Of a stretch of DNA of 11,809 bases, positions 1 to 7,349 are shown one piece after another. The stretch is from Calditrichia bacterium (GTDB lineage: Bacteria > Calditrichota > Calditrichia > RBG-13-44-9 > J042): NCBI GenBank assembly GCA_030430345.1, contig JAUIFT010000029.1, forward strand, positions 1-11,809. The letters run 5' to 3'. The notes under the pieces were generated by a model. It saw nothing but the letters and a program-made list of their open reading frames with translations. It ran no database searches and had not been told where the DNA came from. Position 1 is the first letter of the stretch. Every line of letters begins with the position of its first letter. The position numbers were made by a program, and so were the translations under genes.

Positions 1-158
1 GCTATTTGAGCTCTGAGCTAGGTGACTCTACGCCGGAGAGGGGTGGAAAAAGGAAGCGTTTTTTCTATCTCACAAAGTATGGCCAAAAGATCTTGCAGGA
101 AACAAAAGAGCAACGAATGAGTTTGTGGAAAGCTATACCCAAAATTGCTTTCAAATAG
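1..158 (+). CDS. PadR-family transcriptional regulator, C-terminal part
   Basis: Only the last 51 or so codons are inside the window; the reading frame begins at base 3 and stops with TAG at 156-158. The peptide starts YLSSELGDST, continues PERGGKRKRFFYLT, and ends in a helix-rich tail. The GGKRKRFFYLT stretch is the wing of the PadR winged helix followed by the usual 'LT..G' helix. In FCB bacteria PadR genes of this type commonly sit just upstream of FtsX-like permeases with a short N-terminal prefix domain, and that is the case here, 77 bp downstream. Its arginine codons (AGG, CGT, CGA) and AT-rich composition match the 5' half of the next gene rather than the rest of the window. It probably represses the permease. 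Family assignment is good although the DNA-binding helices are outside the window. Confidence 0.8.
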   Translation, partial: YLSSELGDSTPERGGKRKRFFYLTKYGQKILQETKEQRMSLWKAIPKIAFK

Positions 159-165
159 TAATCCT

Positions 166-215
166 TACCCATGAGACGGTCGAGAGTATTTTGTACGGAA
201 ATTCTTACATGGGTA
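166..215. repeat. 8-bp inverted repeat in the PadR-permease intergenic gap
   Basis: TACCCATG at 166-173 and its exact reverse complement CATGGGTA at 208-215 are separated by 34 bp in the short gap before the permease start at 236. PadR regulators bind inverted repeats, so this could be an operator, but an 8-bp match in 77 bp can arise by chance and the spacing is longer than in typical PadR sites. Function is inferred only. Confidence 0.25.
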
Positions 216-235
216 GCACGATACTTTAGTAGCTG

Positions 236-2720
236 ATGAAAGAATATATATCTCCCCCCAGATGGTCCTTGCGATTTTTTCGCTGGTATTGTCGTCCAGA
301 ATTTGTGGAAGACATAGAGGGAGACTTGATTGAACGCTATCAGGATTATGTCATCCGAGATGGAGTCAGGAAAGCAAAATTGCTTTGGTATCTGGAGATA
401 CTCAAACTGCTCCGATTCAATATTATTAGACAACCTGAATTTCTCAAATTGAAAATTTCACAACCTATGTTTCGCCACAATTTTAAACTAGCGTGGAGAA
501 GTGCTAGAAAAGACAAGAGTACTTTTTTCATCAATTTACTAGGACTTACAGCCGGAGTGTCTTGCGCATTATTGATTTTTCTTTGGGTCCAGGATGAGAG
601 ATCCATAGACCAATTTCACACCCATGGTGAAAATCTGTATCAGAAATTGGTCAGGTATGCATACTTTGACCCTGAAGGAAGAAAATATAGATGCCCAGGG
701 TGTATATGCCAGTGAGGGATATTTTGATGTGTTTACGTACCCATTGATTTTAGGTGATGCCAGTGCTCTTCAAGATCCTACGGGCATCTTCTTGTCAAAA
801 TCGCTTGCTTCGAGAATCTTTGGAGATTATGAATCAGCCATGGGCGAGGCACTGACCTGGCAACACAGACAGGACTTTAACGTACTGGGTATTTTCGAGG
901 ATATGCCATCCAATTCCTCAGTACAGTTTGATTTTGTCTTACCCTGGTCTTTTTTTCTCACTGAGAACGAATGGATCACCAGTTGGGGTAATACTGCCAT
1001 ACAAACATATGTACTATTAAATCCTGAGGCAGATTTCAATGTCGTGAATGATAAAATCACACATTTTGTGGAGGAGAAAACAGAGGGAAATATAACACAC
1101 CGACGACAATTTTTGGCAAAATATACTGATCTGTATTTGCATGGTGAATATACGGAAGGCATATTGACCGGTGGTAGAATAGAATATGTTCGTCTCTTTT
1201 CTTTGATAGCAGCATTCATACTGATTATCGCCTGTATTAATTTTATGAACTTATCCACTGCGAAGGCTTCAGGACGATTTAAGGAAGTGGCGGTGAAGAA
1301 AACTATCGGTGCCAATCGAAAAGCATTAATCTTTCAGTATTTTACTGAATCTTTCATCATTGTGGCATTTGCCGTCCTGCTCTCCCTAGTGATTTCGTAT
1401 TTTCTTTTGCCTTCATTTAACCAGATCACAGGAAAGAGCTTGACGATGGCATTTTCTTCCGAGTTGCTCATTGGTCTTCTTGTGATTTTACTGGGAGTAA
1501 GCTTATTAGCCGGTAGTTATCCGGCGCTATTTCTTTCCCGCTTTCAACCGGCGGCGGTTTTAAAAGGGGAAGTAAAAAGAAGCGGCGGGGCAGTGCTTTT
1601 CCGCAAGGCACTGGTGGTCTTCCAGTTTGGCGTATCGGTCTTTCTCATCGTCGGTTCCCTGGTTGTCGATAGCCAGTTAAGTTTTTTGCGCAACAAAAAA
1701 CTGGGATTGGCCAAAGAGCAGATGGTGATTATTCCAATTGGCGATCGGGAAACCATCGGGAATTTATCCGCGATTAAAAACGAATTGATGCGGGATGCCG
1801 GGGTGTTGGGCGTTACAGCATCGTCTTCCATTCCCGGCAAAGTGATGGGCGGATATAGTGTCGCGGCAGAAGGCTTGCCGGAAGGCGAAAATCCCTCAAC
1901 AACCGGTTGGATTGTTGATAAGGATTTTCCCAATGTGCTCGACCTGGATCTCATCGCCGGAAATACTTTCCAGGAGACATTTATTCCGGAAAAGGGATAT
2001 GACTATGTCATCAACGAGACTTTGGCCAGGCGGATCGGCTGGCAGCCGGAGGAGGCTGTCGGTAAATGGCTGAACGTCCTCGGTAACCGGATGGGCCGGG
2101 TGATTGGCGTTGCCCGGGATTTCCATTTTCGTTCGCTTCACAACGAAATTGGCCCGCTGGCGCTTTTCATCTCCCCCCGTAACTTTGAGTACTTGATGGT
2201 GAAAATTGCCCCGGATAATATTGTCGCCACGATGGGCCATGTTGATCGGGTCTGGGAAAAGTTGGTGCCTTACCGCCCGTTCGAGTACACATTCCTTGAC
2301 CAGGAATATGAAGGACTCTACCGCGCAGAAGTTCGCAGCGGTCAGTTGTTAACAATTTTTACCTTGCTGGCTATCGTCATTGCCTGCCTGGGTTTGTTTG
2401 GCCTCGCCGCTTTTACCGCGGAACAACGCACCCGGGAAATTGGCATCCGGAAAGTGCTAGGGGCTTCCGTCACTAGTATCATTTTGATGTTATCGAAAGA
2501 CTTTGGCCGCTTGATCGTTCTCGCAATTGTGCTTGCCAGCCCGCTGGCGTACTGGATAATGAACAACTGGCTGCAGAATTTTGCCTACCGGATCGATGTC
2601 AGTTGGCTGACCCTGATCGCTGCCGGTATCGCAGCGCTGATTATTGCGATTGGCACCATCACCTATCAAGCGGTGAAAGCAGCGCTGACCAACCCGATTA
2701 AAGCGCTTAAGTATGAATAA
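236..2720 (+). pseudogene. FtsX/MacB-type ABC transporter permease with prefix domain, frameshifted
   Basis: Family: inner-membrane ABC permease with periplasmic MacB-like core and FtsX domains. The start ATG 236 follows an in-frame stop at 230-232. Residues 1-60 (PPRWSLRFFRW..EDIEGDLIERY) are the prefix domain typical of PadR-linked permeases. Then comes MFRHNFKLAWRSARKDKS, a membrane helix (INLLGLTAGVSCALLIFLWV) and QFHTHGENLYQ. After LYQ the frame is lost and stops at 715. Homologous sequence resumes in the third frame at about 648 (WSGMHTLTLKEENIDAQG, then GYFDVFTYPLILGD) and runs to TAA 2718-2720. It includes the first FtsX domain (ACINFMNLSTAKASGRFKEV), the AGSYPALFLSRF motif and the second FtsX domain (EQRTREIGIRKVLGA). 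Roughly 35-50 residues normally found between LYQ and the resumed sequence are absent, so a non-triplet deletion fits better than a simple indel. Codon use changes near 1500-1570. The 698-codon downstream frame with ATG 624 is probably not a functional start. Confidence 0.85.
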
Positions 2721-2735
2721 CTGAAATTATTAATC

Positions 2736-2776
2736 ATCAGGCTAATGACTGAGGACCTTTAGGCCATTAGTCTGAT
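2736..2776. terminator. Hairpin between convergent genes, likely bidirectional terminator
   Basis: Bases 2736-2747 pair with 2765-2776 as a 12-bp stem with one G-T wobble (ATCAGGCTAATG against CATTAGTCTGAT), leaving a 17-base loop. It sits between the + strand permease stop at 2720 and the - strand stop at 2781, where a shared terminator is expected. There is no long T-run on either side, so termination efficiency is uncertain. Confidence 0.5.
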
Positions 2777-2780
2777 TGCC

Positions 2781-3161
2781 TTACGCCTGCTTTCTAATAT
2801 TCGCTCCATACCAGGCGCCGGCGGCTCCCAGCAGGGTTTGCAGGATCTGATACCAAATCGGCTGCCCATTGCCGGTAGAGAATGCGGTTAAAATTCCCAT
2901 CAGGATGATTAACCCAATCAGGGCGGAACCGGCATTAAACGGCGCATCTTTGCCAAAGCGGGCAGTAACAAAACCACCTGCGACAGCAGCTAAAAATCCC
3001 ATAATCAGGATAATTATTATCCAACCGGCGCCGGGCATTTGCATCCCATCGGCGCCAAAAACATCTGCTGGTGCTACTAATGATATTACCCCAAATCCAA
3101 GCACAACCAGTACGGCCATAATCAAATAACCGCCAATAACGGAAATAATGCCTTTTCCCAT
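2781..3161 (-). CDS. Small four-helix integral membrane protein of unknown function
   Basis: A 126-residue, glycine- and alanine-rich hydrophobic protein. Predicted membrane segments are near residues 6-29, 45-66, 77-95 and 103-121. A short extracytoplasmic or cytoplasmic loop (APADVFGADGMQMPG) joins the first two, and the protein ends in NIRKQA. A strong AGGAGG at 3165-3170 lies only three bases before the ATG, which supports this start. It is the last gene of the leftward operon, 56 bp after the VOC lipoprotein gene and just before the terminator hairpin. I do not recognise the family, and no catalytic motif is visible. Its place in the operon suggests an accessory role such as a membrane partner for the periplasmic proteins, but that is inference. 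Confidence 0.8.
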   Translation of the reverse strand: MGKGIISVIGGYLIMAVLVVLGFGVISLVAPADVFGADGMQMPGAGWIIIILIMGFLAAVAGGFVTARFGKDAPFNAGSALIGLIILMGILTAFSTGNGQPIWYQILQTLLGAAGAWYGANIRKQA

Positions 3162-3217
3162 AAGCCTCCTTTATACATTTATCTTGAGAAGCTGAGCTGT
3201 GACAACGCAGTGAAATA

Positions 3218-4081
3218 TTATTGCCAGTTAAAAATGTTCAAATAGGTGCCATCAGGCGTTTCCAGCACGGCATTGGCAGGATCCAGCTCTGCGGCAAATT
3301 TATAGCCATCCGCTTTTAGCTCTGCGATCAGTGCTTCCGCCCGGTTACTGAAAAAAGTGATCATCCCGCTCTGGAATTCGTTGGTCTGATGCAGCCCCAT
3401 CACCAACTGATTGTCAAAATAAATACCCCAGGGATAGGGGACATTGCTGGCGAACATTTTCCGGAATCCGAGCGAAGCCCAGTAAGCTGCGGAGCTGTCC
3501 CGATCGGCCGTGGGAATTGCATATTCTCCGAACATCCCGCAGCGGGAGAAGGTATGTTTCTCCATGCGGGCGCCAGTGGGATCCATCATTACCAGGCGGA
3601 CATCCGGGCGATTCACCGGCGCCGGCGCATTGCAGACATAGCGCTGTCCGTTATAATCGCGAAAGATAATCTTTTCTAGATTGCCGGCACTGTCCGTCTC
3701 ACTTTGGTAAGGAACGGCGCCAGCATTTAAGCTATCTGTTAACGCCATCAGGTCGCTCCCGTAATAAGTAATTGTCGGTGAAGGAAAATCTTTCTGATGC
3801 AGGGAAATGACGATGCTGCCATCGGTAAATGCCTGAACAGGATACGTATCCGGATGGGCGGCGGTTGATGTGAATCCCAACTGTTGGAAGAACGCGGCCG
3901 TAATCTCAATATTTTTTACCGACAAGCTGAACTCCAGCCCTTCCCCCAGGAAAGATGGCTTGCCGGCGGCGGCAAATTCTGCTTCCAACGGCGAATCCGA
4001 TGGCGGCGCGGTATCATTACAGGCGAAAAAAGTGAGTGTAATGATACCAAAGAAAGAAAAGAAACCGCTTTTCAGACGCAT
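3218..4081 (-). CDS. Two-domain VOC (glyoxalase/bleomycin-resistance fold) lipoprotein
   Basis: I place the start at ATG 4081 (287 residues), not at the upstream ATG 4102, because GGAG at 4088-4091 lies six bases before it and the preceding gene ends one base away, implying translational coupling. Residues 1-20 form a lipoprotein signal ending FFA before Cys21, so the protein should be lipid-anchored. Residues 50-160 and 185-287 look like two VOC modules: FSLSVKNIEITAAFFQQLGF begins the first, and YAIPTADRDSSAAYWASLGF begins the second, which ends in LETPDGTYLNIFNW. VOC proteins include glyoxalases, dioxygenases and drug-binding proteins. Metal ligands cannot be assigned with confidence, so the activity could be binding or catalysis. 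It is the sixth gene of the BlaI-controlled operon. A membrane-anchored VOC protein beside two unanchored ones is unusual. Confidence 0.75.
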   Translation of the reverse strand: MRLKSGFFSFFGIITLTFFACNDTAPPSDSPLEAEFAAAGKPSFLGEGLEFSLSVKNIEITAAFFQQLGFTSTAAHPDTYPVQAFTDGSIVISLHQKDFPSPTITYYGSDLMALTDSLNAGAVPYQSETDSAGNLEKIIFRDYNGQRYVCNAPAPVNRPDVRLVMMDPTGARMEKHTFSRCGMFGEYAIPTADRDSSAAYWASLGFRKMFASNVPYPWGIYFDNQLVMGLHQTNEFQSGMITFFSNRAEALIAELKADGYKFAAELDPANAVLETPDGTYLNIFNWQ

Positions 4082-4082
4082 A

Positions 4083-4502
4083 TTATTCTCCGCCGCCATC
4101 ATTTAACATTTCGTCATAATCGAAATGATCTTCGAAAAGCTCGATGCGATTGCCTTCCGGATCGTAGATCCAGGCGAAGCGGCCATAATCGTAATCTTCC
4201 ACAGATTCAATTTCGATCCCGGCATCCGCCAATTGGTCCAGCAGCTTTTGCAAATTCTCCACCCTATAATTAACCATCGCTTTTCGTGCCTTTGGCAACG
4301 GCTTTTTTTTCGCCGGCATAATTGACCAGGTTGTGCTCGCTCGCCGCTCCGGGTCATCAAGATAACGATAGGCGAAGGCATGATAATATGTTTTTCCATA
4401 ATTTTCCGTTTCGATACCAAGATGTTCGGTATACCATGCCGCCAATGCTTCCGGGTCGTTGGCATAAATGAATACGCCGCCAATGCCTTGTACTTTTTCC
4501 AT
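4083..4502 (-). CDS. VOC-family protein (glyoxalase/bleomycin-resistance fold)
   Basis: A 139-residue single-module protein without a signal peptide, so probably cytoplasmic. It opens with the classic VOC beta strand and helix (GIGGVFIYANDPEALAAWY, then TEHLGIE). It has a central strand after residue 74 (KAMVNYRVENLQKLLDQLAD), and ends with the family hallmark FAWIYDPEGNRIELFE at residues 109-124, where Glu121 is at the usual metal-ligand position. The C-terminal tail is acidic (DHFDYDEMLNDGGGE). AGGAG at 4508-4512 is five bases before the ATG. The gene lies 39 bp after the beta-lactamase gene and one base before the VOC lipoprotein. The substrate is unknown: detoxification of an electrophile or sequestration of an antibiotic are both possible for this fold. 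Confidence 0.88.
   Translation of the reverse strand: MEKVQGIGGVFIYANDPEALAAWYTEHLGIETENYGKTYYHAFAYRYLDDPERRASTTWSIMPAKKKPLPKARKAMVNYRVENLQKLLDQLADAGIEIESVEDYDYGRFAWIYDPEGNRIELFEDHFDYDEMLNDGGGE
4088..4091 (-). promoter_or_regulatory. Ribosome binding site that fixes the VOC lipoprotein start
   Basis: GGAG, six bases before ATG 4081. It lies inside the last codons of the upstream VOC gene, whose TAA stop (4083-4085) ends one base before this ATG. This favours ATG 4081 over the longer frame from 4102. Confidence 0.7.
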
Positions 4503-4541
4503 ATTTACTCCTGATATTTGCTTGTTTAAAGTTCAGAATTT

Positions 4542-5285
4542 TTACTGCTTATTTTCCAAATATGCTTCTACAAGTGCGATAGTGTGGTTGATTAGGGCAG
4601 CATCGCCAATCTTTCCATGACCGGGAACGATACGGAGTTCTTCCCCGTAACGGCTTTTCAGGTTTTTCATCGTTGCTCCCCATTGTTCAATCAACGCATC
4701 TCCGGTGTAGCCAAGATTGGGGGCTTCCAATGACTTAATCAGGCAACCGCCGAAAAGCAGCTTTTCTTCCGGAAACCAGACGACGATGTTATCCGGGGAA
4801 TGACCGGGCCCGGGATAGTAAGCTTCAAAGGTGGTACTATCAACAACAAAATGTTCGCTGCTTTCGAAGAGTGAGTCTGGTAAAGGCAAGCTATTTTCCC
4901 GGGCTAGTTCGCCGGTCTTTTCCCCGGCAAAAACCACCGTTTTTATCTGACGGAGATTTTTAATTCCTCCCATCCGATCCGGATGAAAATGGGAAACCAC
5001 CGCCTGCTTTACTGGCTTACCGAACGTCTCCTTTATCCAGGCCAGCAGCGCATCGGTCGCTTCTTCTCCCCAGGCAGTATCGATCAGAAAGAGTGATTCT
5101 TCCCCGACTACCAGCAGTCCGTTAGAAGGAAAGCGAATATCGCCCACCACCTGAAAGGAGCGGTGTTGCCAGATCTGATCAGAAAGGCGGCGAATATCAA
5201 GATCATCAGTTATTTTTTGCCACTCCCCCTGTCCATAGAGAAATGCACTGCCCAGCAATAGCATGATGTATAACAACTTTTTCAT
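4542..5285 (-). CDS. Subclass B1 metallo-beta-lactamase (secreted)
   Basis: A 247-residue secreted zinc hydrolase, the usual B1 length. Residues 1-19 are a Sec signal (MKKLLYIMLLLGSAFLYGQ). All six B1 zinc ligands are visible: His99, His101 and Asp103 in HFHPDRMGG; His162 in GPGHSPDN; Cys181 in LLFGGCLIKS; and His223 in VPGHGKIGD. The spacing from His162 to Cys181 (19) and from Cys181 to His223 (42) fits known B1 enzymes. Lys184, three residues after the cysteine, matches the B1 lysine that binds the beta-lactam carboxylate. Before the zinc motif the strand NGLLVVGEESLFLIDTAWG is also B1-like. Unusual: the segment LGYTGDA has tyrosine where most B1 enzymes have the substrate-contacting asparagine (LGN..DA). 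It follows the small VOC gene by 19 bp with a weak GGAAAG site. BlaI/M56 genes upstream strongly support a role in beta-lactam resistance, though a different native substrate is possible. Confidence 0.9.
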   Translation of the reverse strand: MKKLLYIMLLLGSAFLYGQGEWQKITDDLDIRRLSDQIWQHRSFQVVGDIRFPSNGLLVVGEESLFLIDTAWGEEATDALLAWIKETFGKPVKQAVVSHFHPDRMGGIKNLRQIKTVVFAGEKTGELARENSLPLPDSLFESSEHFVVDSTTFEAYYPGPGHSPDNIVVWFPEEKLLFGGCLIKSLEAPNLGYTGDALIEQWGATMKNLKSRYGEELRIVPGHGKIGDAALINHTIALVEAYLENKQ

Positions 5286-5304
5286 TGATCAACTGCTTTC
5301 CGGT

Positions 5305-5637
5305 TTAGAATTGGTCGATGAGGATTTGGTTACCATCCGGATCTTTCAGCGCAAAATGCGCCGGACCGCTGCCTGCCTCATCCGCTTCGGAAGCTAACTG
5401 AATCCCTTTTGATTTGAGATGCTTCTGAATACTACGGGCATCTTTCGGATTAAAAGTGATGATATTTTCCGTAAACATTCCCTGAAATAAACCAATCTTC
5501 GCATTGCCGTTTTGCAACACCAGCCAGCCTTGTGCTTCGTCGCCACCAATAGATTCGAACCCAAGATGGCTATAAAATTCCCGCGATGCCTTAATATCCT
5601 TCACTGCTAAGCTGATTGAAAATTCTCCTAAATCCAT
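5305..5637 (-). CDS. Small VOC-family protein
   Basis: A 110-residue single VOC module with no signal peptide. It begins with the fold's first strand and helix ([20 protein letters not shown], then GFESIGG). A short hairpin follows ([16 protein letters not shown]), then ENIITFNP, and it ends in [16 protein letters not shown], the family's C-terminal signature. In that signature the usual glutamate is replaced (QILIDQF), so metal binding in the standard way is doubtful. GAGG at 5645-5648 lies seven bases before the ATG and directly abuts the heptamer tandem repeat. It is the first gene after the regulatory pair and the first effector of the operon. Binding or detoxification of a small molecule is possible; the substrate is unknown. 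Confidence 0.85.
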   Translation of the reverse strand: MDLGEFSISLAVKDIKASREFYSHLGFESIGGDEAQGWLVLQNGNAKIGLFQGMFTENIITFNPKDARSIQKHLKSKGIQLASEADEAGSGPAHFALKDPDGNQILIDQF

Positions 5638-5647
5638 GAAAGTTCCT

Positions 5648-5724
5648 CGTTGTTCGTTGTTCGTTGTTCGTTGTTCGTTGTTCGTTGTTCGTTGTTCGTT
5701 GTTCGTTGTTCGTTGTTCGTAGTT
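5648..5724. repeat. Heptamer tandem repeat (CGTTGTT)x10 plus one degenerate copy
   Basis: Ten perfect consecutive copies of CGTTGTT occupy 5648-5717, followed by a variant copy CGTAGTT at 5718-5724. On the transcribed (-) strand the unit reads AACAACG. The array lies in the 137-bp gap between the M56 gene and the small VOC gene, and its last unit touches the VOC ribosome-binding site. Perfect short tandem arrays are prone to slipped-strand copy-number change. Seven is not a multiple of three, but the array is not coding, so any effect would be on leader length, mRNA stability or coupling. Confidence 0.95.
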
Positions 5725-5746
5725 TTTTACACTTCTAACGAGCTGT

Positions 5747-5781
5747 CAACTGTTCACTGATAACTGACAACTGCTTACTGC
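5747..5781. repeat. Degenerate heptamer repeat (about five copies, NAACTGN type)
   Basis: CAACTGT, TCACTGA, TAACTGA, CAACTGC and TTACTGC follow one another at 5747-5781 with a strict 7-bp period. The last copy includes the TAA stop of the M56 gene (5775-5777 on the minus strand) and its last codon. Together with the adjacent CGTTGTT array this makes the whole intergenic gap heptamer-based. Similar AACTGAT-type heptamers occur as intergenic repeats in several bacterial genomes. Confidence 0.6.
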
Positions 5782-7349
5782 CCACCAATCCTACTGGCAA
5801 TCCATTCCAGAAACAATTCATTTACTGCATCTCCCTTTGCACGATGATGAATAAAAAGATCGTTGCCAAACATCTCTTTATATGTCTCCGGCCTATCGGT
5901 TTTCAGCCAGTTTAAGAAGGTATCGAAAATTGCCACCCGACGATTGCGCAACGCGATGTTCTCTTGCCAGGTCGCGGAGATAATTTTACCATTTTCCAGA
6001 ACGAATGTCCCTCTCCCTTTTAGCTCGTGCATGCCGATAATTTCAAAAAGACTGTTACGGAAAGCACCGGTAAACAGAACAGTATCATTCCTTACCTGAA
6101 CATCATAATAGTTGAATTGCGGATTGTCCAGAAAGCTGTAGCGGTAGATGCCGGAAACATCCATTTTAGTTAATTTGTTGATCGGTTCACCGCTTTCGTT
6201 TAACTCGCGATAGACGGCATTCTCGGCATACAAGGACATCAATTCACGTAAATTACGCTGGTCATAGGCTGTTTTAAATTTCTCGAGAATTTTCTCCGGG
6301 TGCATGGCGATACTGGCATCAGTAAATGCTGTACAGCCAAGCAGGAGCAGCAGCAGCCAACCGGTGAGCGTATGGTGGCGTTTGTATTGAAAGGGATTGC
6401 CAATCAATTTGATACGCCGCTGCAAATCCTGCTTGTCTTCCAGAATTGCCGCCATTCCCGGCACTGCCTGAGGCGCCGATGCCAGGGAAAGCACCTTAAT
6501 AATCGTTTCACCATAGTTTTGGTATTGAGGCGTTTCCGCCGCAGAGAGCGCTGCCGCATCACAGGCAATTTCCATATCTGCCCGCATCCGCCGGAAGGCC
6601 AGCCAGATGAGCGGATTAAACCAATGAAGCACCTGCAGGAAGGTCATCAACCAGCTGGTAATGATATCCATGCGTTTGATATGAGCAAGTTCGTGCAGGA
6701 ATATGCAGCGTAGTTCTTCCCGGGAAAAAGCATTGATCATTGGCTCCGGAATAAGCAGGCGCGGACGGATAAATCCCAGCATTGCCGGCGTCGCGATCTG
6801 ATTGGTAATGACCACATTGATCGGCATAAAGATGCGCAGGCGGGGTTTGCAATCCTCAAGAAGATCGAGAATATCCTTATCAATTAGCGGACGGGTTTTT
6901 CTGGTAATGGATAAGAGACGGTTATTTAAGTAGAGAATCCGCCCGAATAAGCCAAGGCATACCAGTAGCCAGATTAGTAAAAATACCCGTAGCGGCGTCC
7001 AGCGAAAGCCTCTCGATTGCAAAGTTTGAATGGAAATTTTCGGCACCGGTTTTTTAAAAATATCTTCCGCGGAAACACCGCTATGAACTTCCTTTCCAGA
7101 ATGAACCTTCGGGAAGAGATAATCCGGTGCGGCAATATTAAAGACACTGAAGTTACTTTCCAGGTTAAATGGAATCAATAACTTGACGATGAGCAACAAC
7201 CAGAGCGCATGGCGCCAGAACGGGGTTAACCAGCGGCGAAAAATAAATTGCACTGTAAAAATCAAAATGGCGAGGATCGCAGCCTGCCAGGAATTTTCCA
7301 GGAGCCAGCTGCCAAACCATTCGATGGGCTCAAGCATCGCCGTCATCAT
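5775..7349 (-). CDS. BlaR1-like M56 membrane metallopeptidase with NTF2-like sensor domain
   Basis: A 524-residue polytopic zinc protease. Membrane segments lie near residues 21-36, 44-60, 121-139 and 328-345. Between the third and fourth is the M56 domain with TPAMLGFIRPRLLIP (187-201), the zinc motif HELAH (219-223) and the distal ligand Glu260 in RRMRADMEIACDAA. In BlaR1/MecR1 the region after the fourth helix is a periplasmic penicillin-binding domain that triggers cleavage of the repressor. Here no SxxK/KTG-type domain is seen. Residues 350-465 instead resemble an NTF2/SnoaL-like fold (ILEKFKTAYDQRNLRELMSL, then YAENAVYRE, then RGTFVLENGKIISATWQEN), followed by a 60-residue tail. The start overlaps the end of the repressor gene by 20 bp, with AAGGA before ATG 7349; ATG 7346 is also possible. 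It probably senses an inducer in the periplasm and inactivates the repressor; the ligand is unknown. Confidence 0.88.
   Translation of the reverse strand: MMTAMLEPIEWFGSWLLENSWQAAILAILIFTVQFIFRRWLTPFWRHALWLLLIVKLLIPFNLESNFSVFNIAAPDYLFPKVHSGKEVHSGVSAEDIFKKPVPKISIQTLQSRGFRWTPLRVFLLIWLLVCLGLFGRILYLNNRLLSITRKTRPLIDKDILDLLEDCKPRLRIFMPINVVITNQIATPAMLGFIRPRLLIPEPMINAFSREELRCIFLHELAHIKRMDIITSWLMTFLQVLHWFNPLIWLAFRRMRADMEIACDAAALSAAETPQYQNYGETIIKVLSLASAPQAVPGMAAILEDKQDLQRRIKLIGNPFQYKRHHTLTGWLLLLLLGCTAFTDASIAMHPEKILEKFKTAYDQRNLRELMSLYAENAVYRELNESGEPINKLTKMDVSGIYRYSFLDNPQFNYYDVQVRNDTVLFTGAFRNSLFEIIGMHELKGRGTFVLENGKIISATWQENIALRNRRVAIFDTFLNWLKTDRPETYKEMFGNDLFIHHRAKGDAVNELFLEWIASRIGGQ

Noticed and set aside
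4083..4102. Longer start (ATG 4102) for the VOC lipoprotein
   Set aside because: It would add MMAAENN before the signal peptide and lacks a good ribosome-binding site, whereas ATG 4081 has GGAG at six bases.
3884..4273. Rightward frame of 129 codons over the two VOC genes
   Set aside because: Composition is arginine/histidine-rich and low in hydrophobic pattern, as expected for an antisense shadow of the VOC genes.
5131..5142. AAGCGAATATCG shared with the inverted repeat at 7871-7882
   Set aside because: A single 12-bp match inside the beta-lactamase coding sequence with no dyad partner; most likely chance.
5648..5781. Tandem repeats as a CRISPR-like array
   Set aside because: Units are contiguous 7-mers with no spacers and no cas genes nearby.
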